64,000 nt of DNA from Eulemur rufifrons (GCF_041146395.1 NC_090997.1:38419501-38483500); one strand, 5' to 3'. Positions 27,169 to 40,331 are shown, numbered from the stretch's first letter. The notes: generated by a model not told the origin, from the letters alone. Numbers and translations are program-made.

Positions 27169-27928
27169 TATGAAAAAATGCTCAACATCATTGATCATCA
27201 GGAAAATTCAAAGTAAAACCACAATGGTTTATCAGTTGGAATGGCCTTTATTAAAAAGACCAAAAACAATAGATGCTGGCATGCATGCAGAGAGAAAGGA
27301 ATGCTTATGCACTATTGGTGGGACTGCAAATTAGTATAACCTCTATGGAAAATAGTATGGAGATTTCTCAAAGAACTAAAAGTAGACCTACCATTTGATC
27401 CAGCAATCCCACTACTGTGTATCTACCCAAAGGAAAAGAAATCATTTTATCAAAAAGATACCTGCACTCGAATGTTTATTGCAGCACAATTCACAATTGC
27501 AAAGATGTAGAATCAACCCAAGTGTCCATCGATCTATGAGTGGATTAACAAAATGTGGTATATGTATACCAGGGAGTACTATTCAGCCATAAAAAAGGAT
27601 GAATTAATGTTTTTTGCAGCAATTTGGATGGAACTGGAGATAATTATCCTAAGTGAAGTATCTAAAAAATGGAAAAATAAACACCACATATACTCACTAC
27701 TAAATTGGAACTAACCAATGAGCACACATGTGCATAGAGGGAAGTAAAACTCAACAGAAATCAACCAGGGGGGAGCGGGGAGTAGGGGACAAGCAAAAAC
27801 CTACCTAATGGGTACAATGAACAACACAGACACTCTTATAACCATGACTCAGGAATTATAAAAGCAATTCATGTAACCAAAAGTATTTGTGCCCTGTAAT
27901 AGTTTGAAATAAATAAATAAATAAATAA
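27169..27928 (+). mobile_element. L1 3' end, 5'-truncated, strepsirrhine-type
   Basis: Contains the end of L1 ORF2 (tttgatccagcaatcccact, caacccaagtgtccatcgat, ggatggaactggagataatt), the 3' UTR phrase gcaattcatgtaaccaaaag, and a tail (AAAT)n. A perfect 13-bp duplication AATGAGGATACTA is at 27156-27168 and 27929-27941. The insertion splits a MIR. Confidence 0.9.
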
Positions 27929-28040
27929 AATGAGGATACTAATACTGTATCTATCTCATATGGTTGTGTGAGGATTAAAAGAGCTAATATTTTGGAAAGC
28001 ATCTGACACATAATGAACAATACACGTTGGTTATTAATAT
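27929..28040 (+). repeat. MIR SINE, right part (split by an L1)
   Basis: aatgaggatactaatactg, tgtgaggattaaaagagcta and catctgacacataatgaaca continue the MIR consensus from the point broken at 27168. Confidence 0.65.
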
Positions 28041-28514
28041 CATTTTATATACCTCTTGAACATCTAGACCCCCCCTTAGGGGTAAATATGTTTAAAAATC
28101 TCATTTATTAGTATTCAGCAAAGAATATAAATTTCAGCAGTGTCATTTTAGGCCTCTCAAATAGGACATGGTTTCTTTTGATTTCTATCAAAATATGTTC
28201 CTCAAAAGTAAAATTGCATTATACTCTTGAAAATACATTTCATATTGTTAAATCTAATTTTACTTATCTTTACATACACCAAAATATTATTCCATTTAAT
28301 GTTTATAAATAAACAAGAGTCAGCATAAGTAAATGTCATTGCTATATAATTTGGTTTGATAGTAAATTAAACAAGTCCTCATCAATAACTTTTATGCAGC
28401 TGTGTCTGCCAGCCAAATATATCCATATCTGATATGATATTGGTTTATAAAAATATTCTTGAGTGGGAAATACCCTATGAAGAGAGGACACAATCTATAT
28501 ATTAGAATACCTTT

Positions 28515-28707
28515 TAGCAAAATAGGGGAATATTTCTTGGTGTCTGGACCAGCAACATCATACCCCGGGAACTTAGAAATGCAAATTATCAGCCCCCACC
28601 CAGAGCTGTGAATCAGAAACACAGGGATCAGGGACCAACAATCCATGTTTTAACAAGTCCTCTAGTTGATTCTGATGCACATAGAAGTTTAAAAACCACT
28701 GGTCTAA
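28515..28707 (+). repeat. MER5A-like hAT element
   Basis: gaaatgcaaattatcagccc, cagaaacacagggatcaggg and gttgattctgatgcacat with a terminal gtttaaaaaccactggtc match MER5A. Confidence 0.6.
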
Positions 28708-29279
28708 ACTCTAGTCAATAGGGCTGCCAGCTTTAGATACGCTTCACTGAAGCTGCCTAAAACCTGAGGGACTGTACCTGCAGATGACAGAGAACCTAGA
28801 ATTCTTGGTCCCAGCATGTGATTCCAGAGGAAGTTTCCTGATCCACTACAATTACCAAAAGCCCATAAAGAGTGGAGGGGATGGACTTGGCAAAACTTCA
28901 AGTTGTATAGCCTCAAGTCAAAACCAGACAGCTGAAGGCCCTGAATTTTACTGTCCATGGGAAATTCCTAACCAGGATGATCACAGCTGCAATCAGAGTA
29001 AGGAACTCATGCTCTTCCCATCATGCCCCCAGCAGGAAGCCGAACGATGTTCACCAGTGTAAGTGGTAACAAAGTGGAGACTTGACTTGGAAGATCCTTC
29101 TAATGTTCCAACTCCCTTTTAAGAGAGAAACCAAAACTACCTTAAAGTCTTAATCCATTTTGATGGACTGAAATTCTGGGCTTTCTAAACTGTTGGGCTG
29201 GAAACTGTGGGCCTCAGAGTTATTTCAAGGGATTATCAGTTTATATAATAAATATTAATACACTAACTACTGTATGTAG
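28708..29279. other. Intergenic DNA, nothing recognised
   Basis: Slightly GC-richer than its surroundings with short frames on both strands and no known family. 28041-28514, before the MER5A-like element, is also blank. Confidence 0.45.
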
Positions 29280-29465
29280 ATAATAAATAACAAGGCAGCC
29301 AACATTCATCACTCAGCCTAGACCAGAAACTTACTTACATCTTCTATTCACTCACCCAAACTTCCCAGTAGCCCTATGTGATAGTTCCTTAGAAAAGCAA
29401 TTTACCCAAGATCTTATGGCTAGCAAATGAAGATGTTGAGAATAGTCTGAATCAAGAATAAACAC
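29280..29465 (-). repeat. MIR-like fragment
   Basis: cagtagccctatgtgatag, aatttacccaagatcttatg and gctagcaaatgaagatg fit MIR. Confidence 0.45.
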
Positions 29466-30081
29466 TCTTAACACTGCCAGAAACATACAAATGTCTTGGA
29501 AACTGAGTCACTAAACAGGCAGAAAATTTTGCTTGAGGTACTGAGGAACTACAGAAGATGGGACTTATTTTAACCAGGAGAAGAACCAGGCACAATAACC
29601 TTGACCAAGTAACAAAGTCTTACTTGCCAAATTGTTACACATTGTGCATGGCTATCACTGAATTCACCTTGGCCTAGCTGCCTGAACTTATATCTGTGGC
29701 CTAATGAGAGAGAGGGCTTTGGCAAAAACTGAACAGGTCATTTTACTAAAACCTAGTAAAATACTAAGAAACAAGCAGTACTGCTTTAGGATACCTTTAA
29801 TGAAGAGTAACACTAAGAGTAACTCATCTACCTTTTGTTCTACACATGTTTAATCTTCATATTTTGATACCTTTGTAGCATGAACTTCTCTTTGAGCACA
29901 ATATTTAAAGATCAAAGGGGCCAATACTTTCAAGGGCAGATAGATAAGGCATTTTCCTTGACTTCCCCCTCCTCTCTCCCTCTCCAGTGTACACATAAAG
30001 GAAGTATATTAAGAAACTGGAAAATCAGAAGCAGAGATTCTTCTTGCTGTCTCTCAGGGGCTTCCTAGCCTCTTATCTCTT

Positions 30082-30101
30082 CCCCCCCCCCCCAAAAAAA
30101 A
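30082..30101 (+). repeat. C12A8 homopolymer junction
   Basis: Twelve C followed directly by eight A. Such runs are prone to replication slippage and to sequencing error. Confidence 0.9.
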
Positions 30102-30149
30102 GATTGGCTAAGTATACCAATTTTGATATCTAAAAGATCCAAGTTTGAA

Positions 30150-30275
30150 CTTTAGTCCCAACCCTTACTATCTATATGACTACAGACAAGCTATTTAATC
30201 TATTGAAGATTCCATTTCTTTATTTGTAAAGTGGAATAATAATTAGCACCTAACTCATAAGCAGTGTTATATTAA
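30150..30275 (+). repeat. MIR SINE fragment
   Basis: ctatctatatgactacagac, aagctatttaatctattg and ttgtaaagtggaataataat match MIR. Confidence 0.55.
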
Positions 30276-30775
30276 CCAATAGGCAGAATAAGGATGTGCT
30301 TTGCACACCAGCAAAGCAGGGGCAGTCAACATGAAGTGAGAAAATATTTTTTAAAATAATCGATATGAAAAAGCCTCAATATATTCATCAAAGTAGTGAT
30401 TTTACAATCTAATAAATATTATTTGAAATTCTACTGGGCTTGTTTTTGCATTGAGGGAGCAGTGACAAAGCACCGTAATCTTTTCAGTGTTTACTGTAGT
30501 TGTAAGTCTCAATCTGGCCCTGTTCGTAGCGTGGAAGATTAAAGGAGATTCCACGTGGGATAGGCTTGGGTAATGTTGGCCTACAGTAAGCTCTCAATAA
30601 ATACTGACTGTTATTATCTGCATAGCAGCTTCCTCTGTTCACTTATACTTTCTGCTTCCTCATGACTTTGGCTTGTGGAGCCAACTCCTACCCTCGTTCT
30701 GTAAGAATCTTCAGCTTGAGCTCACCATAACTGAACACAACATTCTATGTCTCTCAATTAAAATCCTCAAGAGCA

Positions 30776-31106
30776 GGTTGGGCATGGTGGCTCACGCCTG
30801 TAATGCTAGCACTCTGGGAGGCTGAGATGGGTGGATCATTTGAGCTCAGGAGTTCGAGACCAGCCTGAGCAAGAGCATAACCCCCGTCTCTACTAAAAAT
30901 AGAAAGAAATTAGCCAAACAACTAAAAATAGAAAAAATCAGCCAGACATGGTGGCATGTGCCTGTAGTCCCAGCCACCCAGGAGGCTGAGGCAGGAGGAT
31001 GGCTTGAGGCCAGGAGTCTGAGGTTGCTGTGAGCTAGGCTGACACCACGGCACTCTAGCCCAGGCAAGACAGTGAGACTCTGTCTAAAAAAAAAAAAAAA
31101 AAAAAA
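30776..31106 (+). mobile_element. Alu SINE, lemur-type
   Basis: Begins GGTTGGGCATGGTGGCTCAC, has the lemur linker and a long A-tail. A perfect 16-bp duplication AAAATCCTCAAGAGCA lies at 30760-30775 and 31107-31122. The antisense strand of this copy accounts for most of a 165-residue open frame. Confidence 0.95.
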
Positions 31107-31122
31107 AAAATCCTCAAGAGCA

Positions 31123-32845
31123 AAAAATCTGAATGGATTGGACCCAAACAATAGTAGGCTGAAGTGGAGGTTTGTAGAACAGAAGTGAGTTATATAACCA
31201 GCTAATCTTCCTTTTTTCTTGGGCTTTTTGCTATTTCTGCTGTGGTAAAAATCAATCTCCAAACCCTGGCATTTACAAGAATGAAGGCTTATTTCTGGCC
31301 CATATCCCATGTTAATTGCAGGTTGGCAATGACTCTGTTCCATAGGTTTTCTTTATTCCAGAATCCAAGCTGAATGAATAGTCTCTATCTGTGACATACC
31401 ATTCTTTTGTCAGAGGGAAAAGATCATGGTGAAATGACGGTTGACAAGTAAAGTTTCTGCTTAGATAGTACTTAAGTCATTTATGCTTACATTAGTCAAA
31501 GAAAAGCACATGGCCAACCCTGGGGCTAGGACGTATAAGCCTCCTATGAGGAAGGCAGTGAATAACTGGGGAAGTAATACAACCTAACACAAGGACTATG
31601 GGTGAGAAAGTCCTTCAAAACTTATCTACTACAATCATGTGAAGAACCACACCATTTAAAACGTATAACTTACAAAGTAACACACCACGTGGGGAACTAC
31701 TGTTTAAGAATGTTAGGTTAAAGTTTCTCAAGTCACTAGACAATCTGAAGAAGTTTCTGGTGAGCAGGATCGGGTATGACTTTACATATATGAATCATTC
31801 AATACCAAAGTGTTTTGAAGACAATAAAGCTATAAAAATAGGTACTACCTTACATTTTAATACAATAAATATGTCTTTCCATACTCAGTGCACAAATGGC
31901 TCCTTAAGAGAGCAATTTTTTCTTTTTTAATAAATTAAGGAATTTAGAAAACCATTATTTCCAGTAGCATAATCTTTTGCACTTTAACATAATCAGTTTC
32001 TTCTACTTCATTAAAATGTGAATTTAGGGTAATATTATGATTAAATTAGTTTTAAATACCATGGGGAACATCAATATTTGCTACCATAAAAATTTAGTAA
32101 TGATAATATTTCATATGACTCTGGAATAGTCCAGGGAGTCTATAGACAATACTATATAATGAAACCATTCTTTTTCAAATTGACCATAACATAATAGGCC
32201 AAAAATATATAATTTTAGGTATCTGCAATTAGTAACAAAAGGCATGATTACATATTTCATGCTCTATGAATAAATGTATTGAATCTAAAATTAAATTTTG
32301 AAGAGCTGTAGCAAACTATGAAAGTTAAAAACAGTTCCATTACTCTGTCTTCTCTCTAGAAATCAAAGGTTTTCATTACTTTCCCTACCCTGTCTGTAAG
32401 GAGATTTTATACAGTTTGTTCCCCTTCATGTCAAGCTGTCAATATAGCTGTACCTCTAGCTTCCAAGAGAGCCACAGCAAACCCAGAGGAGATGTCACAC
32501 CAACTAGTGTCTGAAGTTTTATAAAAATGAATCAGTATTTTATCCTACTTAGGAAAAGTACTTACTTGGATAAAAAATGAAAAGAAACTATCTTTCTGAA
32601 AAATGACATTTAAAAAAATTTTTCATGTATCATTATTCTTCATAAGGTAAAGCCAATGAAGATATAAAAAGATGAGTTAAAGAACTGAATTTTTCATGGT
32701 TCAAACAATTTATGCTGAAATTTTCTTATAAGGGTAAATTGTTTTTGTCAATATTATGAATCTGCCTTCAAGGCAAGGCAAGTTTATCCACCAGGTATTA
32801 TAGCCACAGTATTTAAGGCCTAAATTTACTTAACAAAAAATAAAA
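31123..32845. other. Intergenic DNA, nothing recognised
   Basis: AT-rich; no element that I can support. 29466-30149 and 30276-30759 are similar. Confidence 0.5.
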
Positions 32846-34043
32846 TTTTAGAAAACAAAAGCAAAAATGAACAAATAGGACTACATCAAACTAAAAAGCT
32901 TCTGTACTGCAAAGGAAACAATTAACAAAATGAAAAGACAATTTATGGATTGGGAAAAAATTTTGCAAACTATATATCTAATAAGGAATTAATATCCAAA
33001 CTACATAAGGAACTCATATCAATAGCATTATTATTATAAAATATAAAGTATATGAGCTCATTCAATAGCAAAAAAAAAAAATTCAATTAAAAAATGGGTA
33101 AAAGACCTGAATACACATTTTTTCCAAAGAAGACATCCAAATCGCCAACAGGCACATGAAAGGTACTCAACATCAATAGGGAAATGCAAATAAAAACCAC
33201 AAAGAGATATCACTCACATGTGTTAGAATGTGGCAAAAAGAGAACCCTTGTATACTGTTAGGAGTAATGTAAATTAGTATAGCCATTATGGAAAACAGTG
33301 TGGAGGTTCCTCAAAAAATTAAAAATGGAACACCATGTGACCCAGCAATCCCACTATGGGTGTTTAAAAAGAGAATTAAATCAATATCTCTAGGGCAATA
33401 TCTGTACCCCTATGTTTATCGCAGTATTATTCACAATAGCCAAGATATGGAAACAATTAAGTGTTCATTGACGAATGAATGAAGAAATGTGGGATATATA
33501 CAAAATGAAATGTTATTCAACCATACAAAAGAAGGAAATCCTAACATCTAGGACAATATGCATGAACTTGTAGGGCATTATACTAAATGAAATAAGCCAG
33601 ACACAAAAAGACAAATACTGTATGATTTCACTTATATGTGGAATCTAAAAAACTTAAACTCATAAAAGCAGATAATGGAACAGTGGTTGCCAGGGGCTGG
33701 GGTGCTAAGGGAAATGGAGAGATGTTGGTCAAAGGGTACAAACTTTCAGTTAGAAGATGAATAATTTTGGGGGATCAAATGTACAGCCTGGCAACTACAG
33801 TTAATAATACTGCATTACATGCTTGAAATTTCCTGAGAGTACCTCTTAAGTGTTCTCACCACAAAAATAAAATGGTAACTATGTGACGTGTTGGATATAT
33901 AAACTTGCCTGTGGTAATCACTACACTGTGTATATATATCACAGTGCACTTCATAATGTACATATATCAAAACATTGTATTGTATACCTTAAATATGTAC
34001 ATTTTTATTTGTCAATTATGTCTCAATAAAGTAGGAAAAAATT
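32846..34043 (+). mobile_element. L1MA-type 3' end, 5'-truncated
   Basis: ORF2 C-terminal region (gactacatcaaactaaaaag, gacccagcaatcccactatg, cacaatagccaagatatgg) then a 3' UTR ending acatttttatttgtcaatta, tgtctcaataaag, typical of L1MA. Many frame breaks and a short AT-rich insertion near 33020-33090. Confidence 0.85.
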
Positions 34044-34071
34044 TTTTAACTTTCTTACCAAAACTCTGCTC

Positions 34072-34096
34072 ACACACACACACACATACATACACA
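34072..34096 (+). repeat. (CA)n microsatellite
   Basis: About eight CA units followed by cata repeats, just after an L1MA 3' end. Confidence 0.9.
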
Positions 34097-34704
34097 GAAA
34101 AAACTAATTTTAAAGCAAACAATTCTATTATTTAGAGCAAGGCTGTATTAATTACAATCAGGAAATTTTTGTTAAGGCCAGAAGCACCAAATACCCACCT
34201 TGGCTTAAAAATTTCATTAGTATAGTAATCATAGAATACCTAATTTTAATAAATGTAACTTCTGGGTAAATCTGCTAAGAATAAAATATTGCAAAATGTA
34301 TTCTAAATAACCTAAGGAATACGTTTTTTTATATGTGAAATATTTATTATGTATATACTAAATAGCTTGATAACTGGATGCAAGTTAAAAGCCAGGGAAC
34401 ATCTCCCCAAGATGATGGCTTTGCTTTTGAATAATTAGTCTAAAATTCATGTCTATTCTACCAGAATTAAAATAACTAGGCCAGTCCTCAACTTCTAGTT
34501 TGTGACCATAAAGCCACACCCTACGCATTAAGAGCAAGCTTAGTCTTCAATTCTCTAGAGTGTACTAAGGAACGAGTAGAAAAATGACAGGTAAACTTAG
34601 CTAATCCAGGAATCTCATGTTATTAAGGCACAACTTTTTTAAAACGTAGCCACACTACATTTTGAATTTACCCCCACTAAAAATTGTCACTTCATTTTTC
34701 AAAG

Positions 34705-34870
34705 GTATTACTTCAGAATACTAATGAATCATTTGGGAAGCCAATTTAAAGGACAGATTCCTGGGCTGCACTCGCAAAAAAACTGATTAAGAAGATTTGG
34801 AGCAGGGCCTGGAATCTGCATCTTAAATAATCACTCCTAGGTAATTCTGACACTTTAAGAAATACAGGCC
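34705..34870 (+). repeat. MER5A-like hAT element
   Basis: gattcctgggctgcactcgc, tggaatctgcatcttaaata and cctaggtaattctgacactt match the MER5A interior. Confidence 0.5.
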
Positions 34871-36399
34871 TAAAATACAAATGATAGCCTACAGTTCCTA
34901 ATAGATTTCTCCCCAAGGTGATAAGGAAGGTGGCGTGATTCTATCACTATCCATGTCTAAACCTGCTTATCATTCATAATAAATGTTAGCCAGAGATTCC
35001 AGGCCAACTAACTCTTAAGATAAAAATCTAGCAAAATTAAAATGGGCTCTGCTCTGGTGAGTTAATAGGTCAAGGAAACAGGTTATTCCTTTTTAAAATA
35101 TGATCTAATCCAGACTCTGGGACCAAATAAACATCATCACACTTATGGAACTCATTGGAAAGATATGTAGACAGACAACCATTCAGTTTTTCAATAGTTT
35201 TGGAAAAGAGGGAAGTTCTTAATAATCATTCTATATAACTTGTTCCTCTTTGAACAGATATTAAAATAGATGAGGCTCAATAAAAGGAAGCAACCTATCC
35301 ATAATTTTAATATGCAGTTATGTTAAACATGGCCTGTTCCCTACTATTATCATTTAATAATCTGTGTATATTTAACTTTAATAATTTTTCCTTACATCCT
35401 CTGATTTGTATATGCTACTTTCCTTCTGAATTTCCCCCAGTTTGACTAATATATCCAATCTCCTTTCTGTGATGAGAGAAGAAAACACAGTGATCTTTTT
35501 TTTCTTAAATTCTTATCTTTTGTAAGTATAAAATGTATCTCTGGTTTCTATAGCACAGTGTGTTAAATTCTCTTTTTGTGCTTTCAATATCAAAGACACT
35601 ATTTCTTTTTGATGATATGACATCTTGAATAATCCATTTTCTTTCAAACTTGCAACGTATTATTTCCCTCCCAGAAGTGACTGCCTGTCAACGTTAAAGT
35701 AACCATACAACTGTACTCAAACATTCTTAACAATGGTAAATCCAACATTTTTGAACTAAACTCCTTTTTACAGTTTTTATACTGGAAAGTGACTGGTTTC
35801 TGTGCTTTTATTGAAATAAGAATACACATGCATTTCAATACACAGTAATAGATTTCTGAAGTCTATATTTTACATAAAAAATTAAATTTCCTTTAAAAAT
35901 TGCGACCAGCAGTAATTACTTCTTCCTTAAGAAAAATAAACTTTTTATTGTTTTCCTAGACTCTGGGGTCACTGTATCTCAGGCTCATGGTTCCTCTTAG
36001 GATATGAGCTCAGAATGTTAGGTTTCCTATAAGGGTTATAAATGTTTTTATGATAAATTTATGAATGCTGAGCACATAATTATGTGAACATTGGGCCTCT
36101 CCATTGATGACTGTGAGTAGGAAACTTCTATATGCAAAGTACCACAGAGGGTGGAGCTGCAAAGAAGGTTCAGGACTTGTATCTCCAGATAAATGACACC
36201 CCACATGTGAAATGCTCATCTCCTGGACCTGGTGATGTGGATGTTTGCCCTCCTGTGTCTATTCTCCCAGAACAATAAAAATAATGCTATCTTTCATATC
36301 CAAAGAAAATGTGACTAACCCAGTAACAGCAGCACATGACTTTGAAGTTTCTTTTTTCTTTCAGAAATAATAATAGGTCTTTTCTGATTTGTCTATTAC
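34871..36399. other. Intergenic DNA, nothing recognised
   Basis: AT-rich unique-looking sequence; 34097-34704 is likewise without a recognised element. Confidence 0.5.
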
Positions 36400-36720
36400 T
36401 GAACTGCCCAATATAGTAGCCACTATACAAATGTTACTACTGAGCACTTGAAATTAGGCTAGTTCAACTGATATACCATCAGCATAAAATATACACTGGT
36501 TTCAGAGTCAGCACTAAAAAAAAAAAAAAAAAAAAAATACAAATAATATTTATTACATGTTGAAATGACATTATTTTGGACATATGAGGTTAAATAAGAT
36601 ATTGTTACTAAAATTAATTGTACCTGTGTTTTTCTTTACCTTTTTTAATGTGACTGCTAGAGAATTTTAAATTATATATGTGGCTTGCATTAACTTTCTC
36701 TCGAATAGCACTGATCTAGT
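36400..36720 (-). mobile_element. hAT-like MER element with A-rich insertion
   Basis: gagcacttgaaattaggcta, tacatgttgaaatgacatta and ctttaccttttttaatgtga with cgaatagcactgatct match a widespread short DNA-transposon family whose name I am not sure of. A 23-base A-run lies at about 36516-36538. Confidence 0.5.
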
Positions 36721-37040
36721 CCCTGTCTCCTAGATCCTGGATGGTACACAGTTGCAGGTATAAGACATATAACTTAAATTAGAGCTATCATATGTTACAA
36801 TGATACAGGATAAAATTAACAGACCAAAAAGAAATTAAATATGTAAACTCAAAATGTATCACTAAATGAATTATTCATCTATACCACCAGGAAATCTGGG
36901 AAGTTATAACAACGGGTCTAATTGTAACAGTAGCGACAAAAATCAGTTCCCCAGTTTGGCTCCTGTGGAGTCTGGTCACTTGGGGAATCCTTAGCACCTG
37001 CAATGCCTGAGTGCTTACATGTTTATATGTGCAAACAAAA

Positions 37041-37139
37041 ATAGTGAAGATAACTGTCACTTACCAAACACCTAATTTATATTAGGCACTTTACAAAGAT
37101 TCCACATGTAATCCTCATAATAATTCTGTGTGGTGTATT
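37041..37139 (-). repeat. MIR SINE fragment
   Basis: cttaccaaacacctaattta, attaggcactttacaaagat and aatcctcataataattctg match MIR. Confidence 0.55.
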
Positions 37140-37515
37140 AATCAGGGTAGGCTAACTGCTGCAACAAACATCACTCAAGTTTCAGTGGCTTAACAAAATA
37201 AATGCTACTCTTCTTTATAACTGATTGGGGTGGTAAGGAACTGGCAACAGGCTCTGATTCAGGCCTCTTCTCTCTTATAGCTGTTATCCCTCATAGGTCT
37301 CTGGAGTCCTCTCCAGTCAGCCAGCAGATGGAGAAAACAAAAGAAGAGAGCACATGGAAGATTTTTATGGGCCAAGCCAAGAAGTGGTACACTTTATTTC
37401 TACCCACATTGCACTGCCAGAACTCAGCAATTGAGACATCAATCTACAAGGGAGGCTGAAAAATATCATTTAACTGTGCCCAGGAAGTAAAGAAGAACAT
37501 GGATATTGGTGAGCA
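37140..37515 (-). repeat. Ancient interspersed repeat, family uncertain
   Basis: tgtattaatcagggtaggct, aactgctgcaacaaac, gtttcagtggcttaacaaaa and gggaggctgaaaaatat form a layout I recognise as a recurrent mammalian MER/LTR repeat but cannot name reliably. Confidence 0.45.
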
Positions 37516-38544
37516 TTAGCAGTCTCTGTGAATGGTAGATGTTATTTCTATCTTATAGATGAAGAAACTGAGTCTCAGAAACATTAAATTCTCCACTGTC
37601 ACAGATCTAGAAAATGACATTCAACCACATTGTGTAGGGCCCCAAAGCCCATGCTTTTTCCAGGAAACATGGCAGAACTCACAAGAATCTCCATCATCTC
37701 AGTATGTATACTTACTTCAGTAGGAGGATTAAGCAAATGGTGAGAAGATGACGGGGACTGAATTGTCTAACCTCTCCTGCCATTACAAAAAAGGGAATTT
37801 TACAGGACTTGAGATCAACCTCAACAAACAAAAACATAGAACCAATGGGGTGGATTATTCATTGCCAAAATGCTGAATAGTCAAATACATAATTCCTCAG
37901 GATAATTAATAAATAATTACAGTCTGGTAGGATTAGTATTAAACCACAGAACATTTCTGTTTTGAAAGCTAAAATGATCTCTGCTTTATCCAGAACCAAA
38001 ACCACACAGAACACCTTAATAATCAGTTTTATTTTGCAATGCTATTGAATAACAATTATTTCTTGTATTAATGAGTCTAAGCCATTCCAAGATTCTGAAG
38101 TTTCTTCTGAATTATCAAAGATAGATTTTATATGTTTAGTTTAATCTTATTAAAGATTCTATTATAAAATAATTCATTTAAAGTTAATAATTCACATAGA
38201 CTACTTTTATTAAGTCAGCTACATTGTTCAAATATTCAGAATCACTTTATTCCCTGATATTTCTGAACAAACAAAAATTAATCACATATGGGGGAAGGAC
38301 AGAACATGGAGTGACTAACATGAAATTAGAACATTTTCTTCATGGGCAGATGACTAGTGAGCTGGCTATGAAATGTAGATAAAATTGTTAGGTGTATATG
38401 AAAATCATTTAACTAATTTGGCTATAAATGAGACAGAAATCAAAGTACATCAAAAGATTAGTTAGGCAAAAAAGACTGGAACAACTCATAGGAAACCTTG
38501 AAAGTTCACAGATTTGAAGTTTGAATTTGATATAAAACATCACC
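37516..38544. other. Intergenic DNA, nothing recognised
   Basis: AT-rich sequence ahead of the GC-richer L1 5' UTR-like block. Confidence 0.5.
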
Positions 38545-39997
38545 TTAGTAGGGGAGGGGGCAAGATGATGAACTAGAGACATCAGTTGCCAGATGTTCCC
38601 AAAAAGATAAAAAAGTTTCAAATGAAAAATCATAGCCCAGGTGAAATACTGAAGGAAATGCTGCCAGAAATCACCTTTGTCAGAGCTCCCTCAGGAAGAA
38701 GTTGTAGAGCAGAACAAAAAGGAGCAAGATTATGGCAGAGACCAACCCCTGAGGGATTTGGACAGAGTGTGGCAGAAAGGGCAGGTGGGAGTGTTTACGT
38801 ATCCTCCCTTCACACGTATGGCAGTCTGCCAACTCCCAATCTGTCAGAGAGCCCCTCCACCCTGACAAATCCAGGCACTGCTGCCATCAGCGAACTGAGA
38901 GTTTTGGGGCAGCAGAACACCAGGCCGCAGTCCTGTGAGGGTCGCTTCCCCAGACCACAGATCCAAGCAGAGACAGCAGGCACCATGTTGTCTGTGTACA
39001 TGCCTCTATCCTGCTGGGGAAGTCACAGCCCTTCAGTCTCCCTGTCACTGGGTCCCACACAAACATTCTCCAGCACCCACTTGGACCGTGACAACCACAA
39101 AGGAATAAGGAGACACAGGAGAGCAGCATTATTCCCAGAGTTCTACCAGTAGAGCGGGTTGTCCCATGGGGACTGGGAAGTATCACGAATGCTTTTTAGG
39201 ACAGAGAAAGTGAAGTGGAACACCCACTCTTCTGCACCAGAGAGCCCCTGATTCATGATCCAAATTTGTTTGCATCCCTCCCAGCGGAGGTTTGAGTGCA
39301 GAAAGGAGTCCATAGAATAAGAAACTATCCCCACCCCAGAGCAGAAGCTGCACCGGAGCCCGGAAAGGGACGTAGGAAGGGGAGCTCCCCTCTTGCAATC
39401 ACCCAATGCTGCAGACATAGCTGCCTCTGCTCCCAAGCGCAAGTTTATGGCACAGGTGAGCTGCAGGACAGCCAGTTCTAGGTTTGCAGCAGGGATATAC
39501 CCCCAATAGTACTCTGCAAGGAAAGTGTGGCTCATTTCCTTCCTTTCATGGACATACAGTGTTTCTGCAGCTCTCCTAGCCTGGGAATCTCAGCCCTTAG
39601 GTATCAACATCACTGGGATCCATAGCCAAAGCTCCCCAGCATCCACTCAGACCACAGCAGCCTTGGGGGACCAGTGAGGTCCAAGGGAACTGTGGGTCTC
39701 CTGGAACTTGGGCATTCAGATTGGGCTGTTTCCAGTTGAGAGGAGAGTGCAGCACACAACAGAGCCCTTTAGGACAAAGGGGAGCAGGGCACCAGCTCCC
39801 CACATTCAAGGTCTTCTCCTCCTCCCCTCCCTTGCCCACAGCTGCCAAGGCAGCCACAGGTGTTTCCACTCAGGGCTAGTGAAGGTTCCACAGGAGACGA
39901 TTAAGCCAGGCTGCTTGGGCAAGTGTAGTCACCTTCCAGACCTCACCCTCCAGGCCTCACCTTCCACACTCAGAGAAGCTTATCAAGCAATTTTTCT
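38545..39997 (+). mobile_element. L1 5' UTR-like GC-richer block without an L1 body
   Basis: Begins gggagggggcaagatgatga, actagagacatcagttgcca and cccaaaaagataaaaa, which resembles the opening of primate L1 5' UTRs (gggggaagatggcgaactagagac). It then runs about 1.4 kb of relatively GC-rich, CpG-poor DNA. It contains a 188-codon chance frame (38586-39152). No ORF1 follows. A lemur Alu sits at its right end. An ERV or other source is possible. Confidence 0.5.
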
Positions 39998-40331
39998 GGC
40001 CAGGCGCGGTGGCTCACGCCTGTAATCCTAGCACTCTGGGAGGCCCAGGCGGGAGGATCGCTCAAGGTCAGGAGTTCAAGACCAGCCTGAGCAAGAGCGA
40101 GACCCTGTCTCCACTAAAAATAGAAACAAATTGGACAACTAAAAATATATAGAAAAAATTAGCTGCACATGGTGGCACATGGCTGTAGTCCCAGCTACTT
40201 GGGAGCCTGAGGCAGGAGGATCGCTTGAGCCCAGGAGTTTGAGGTTGCTGTGAGCTAGGCTGACGCCACGGAACTCTAGCCTGGGCAACAGAGTGAGACT
40301 CTGTCTCAAAAAAAAAAAAAAAAAAAGGAGG
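39998..40331 (+). mobile_element. Alu SINE, lemur-type
   Basis: Begins GGCCAGGCGCGGTGGCTCAC, with the lemur linker and an A-tail. A short flanking repeat AATTTTTCT occurs at 39989-39997 and 40332-40340. It lies at the end of the GC-rich L1 5' UTR-like block. Confidence 0.94.

Noticed and set aside
30846..31343. 165-codon open frame on the minus strand
   Set aside because: Most of it is the antisense strand of a lemur Alu, with the typical [24 protein letters not shown] translation.
38586..39152. 188-codon open frame on the + strand
   Set aside because: It lies in the L1 5' UTR-like, GC-richer block, where stops are rare; the translation has low-complexity Pro/Ser/Arg composition and no family resemblance, and frames on both strands are equally open.
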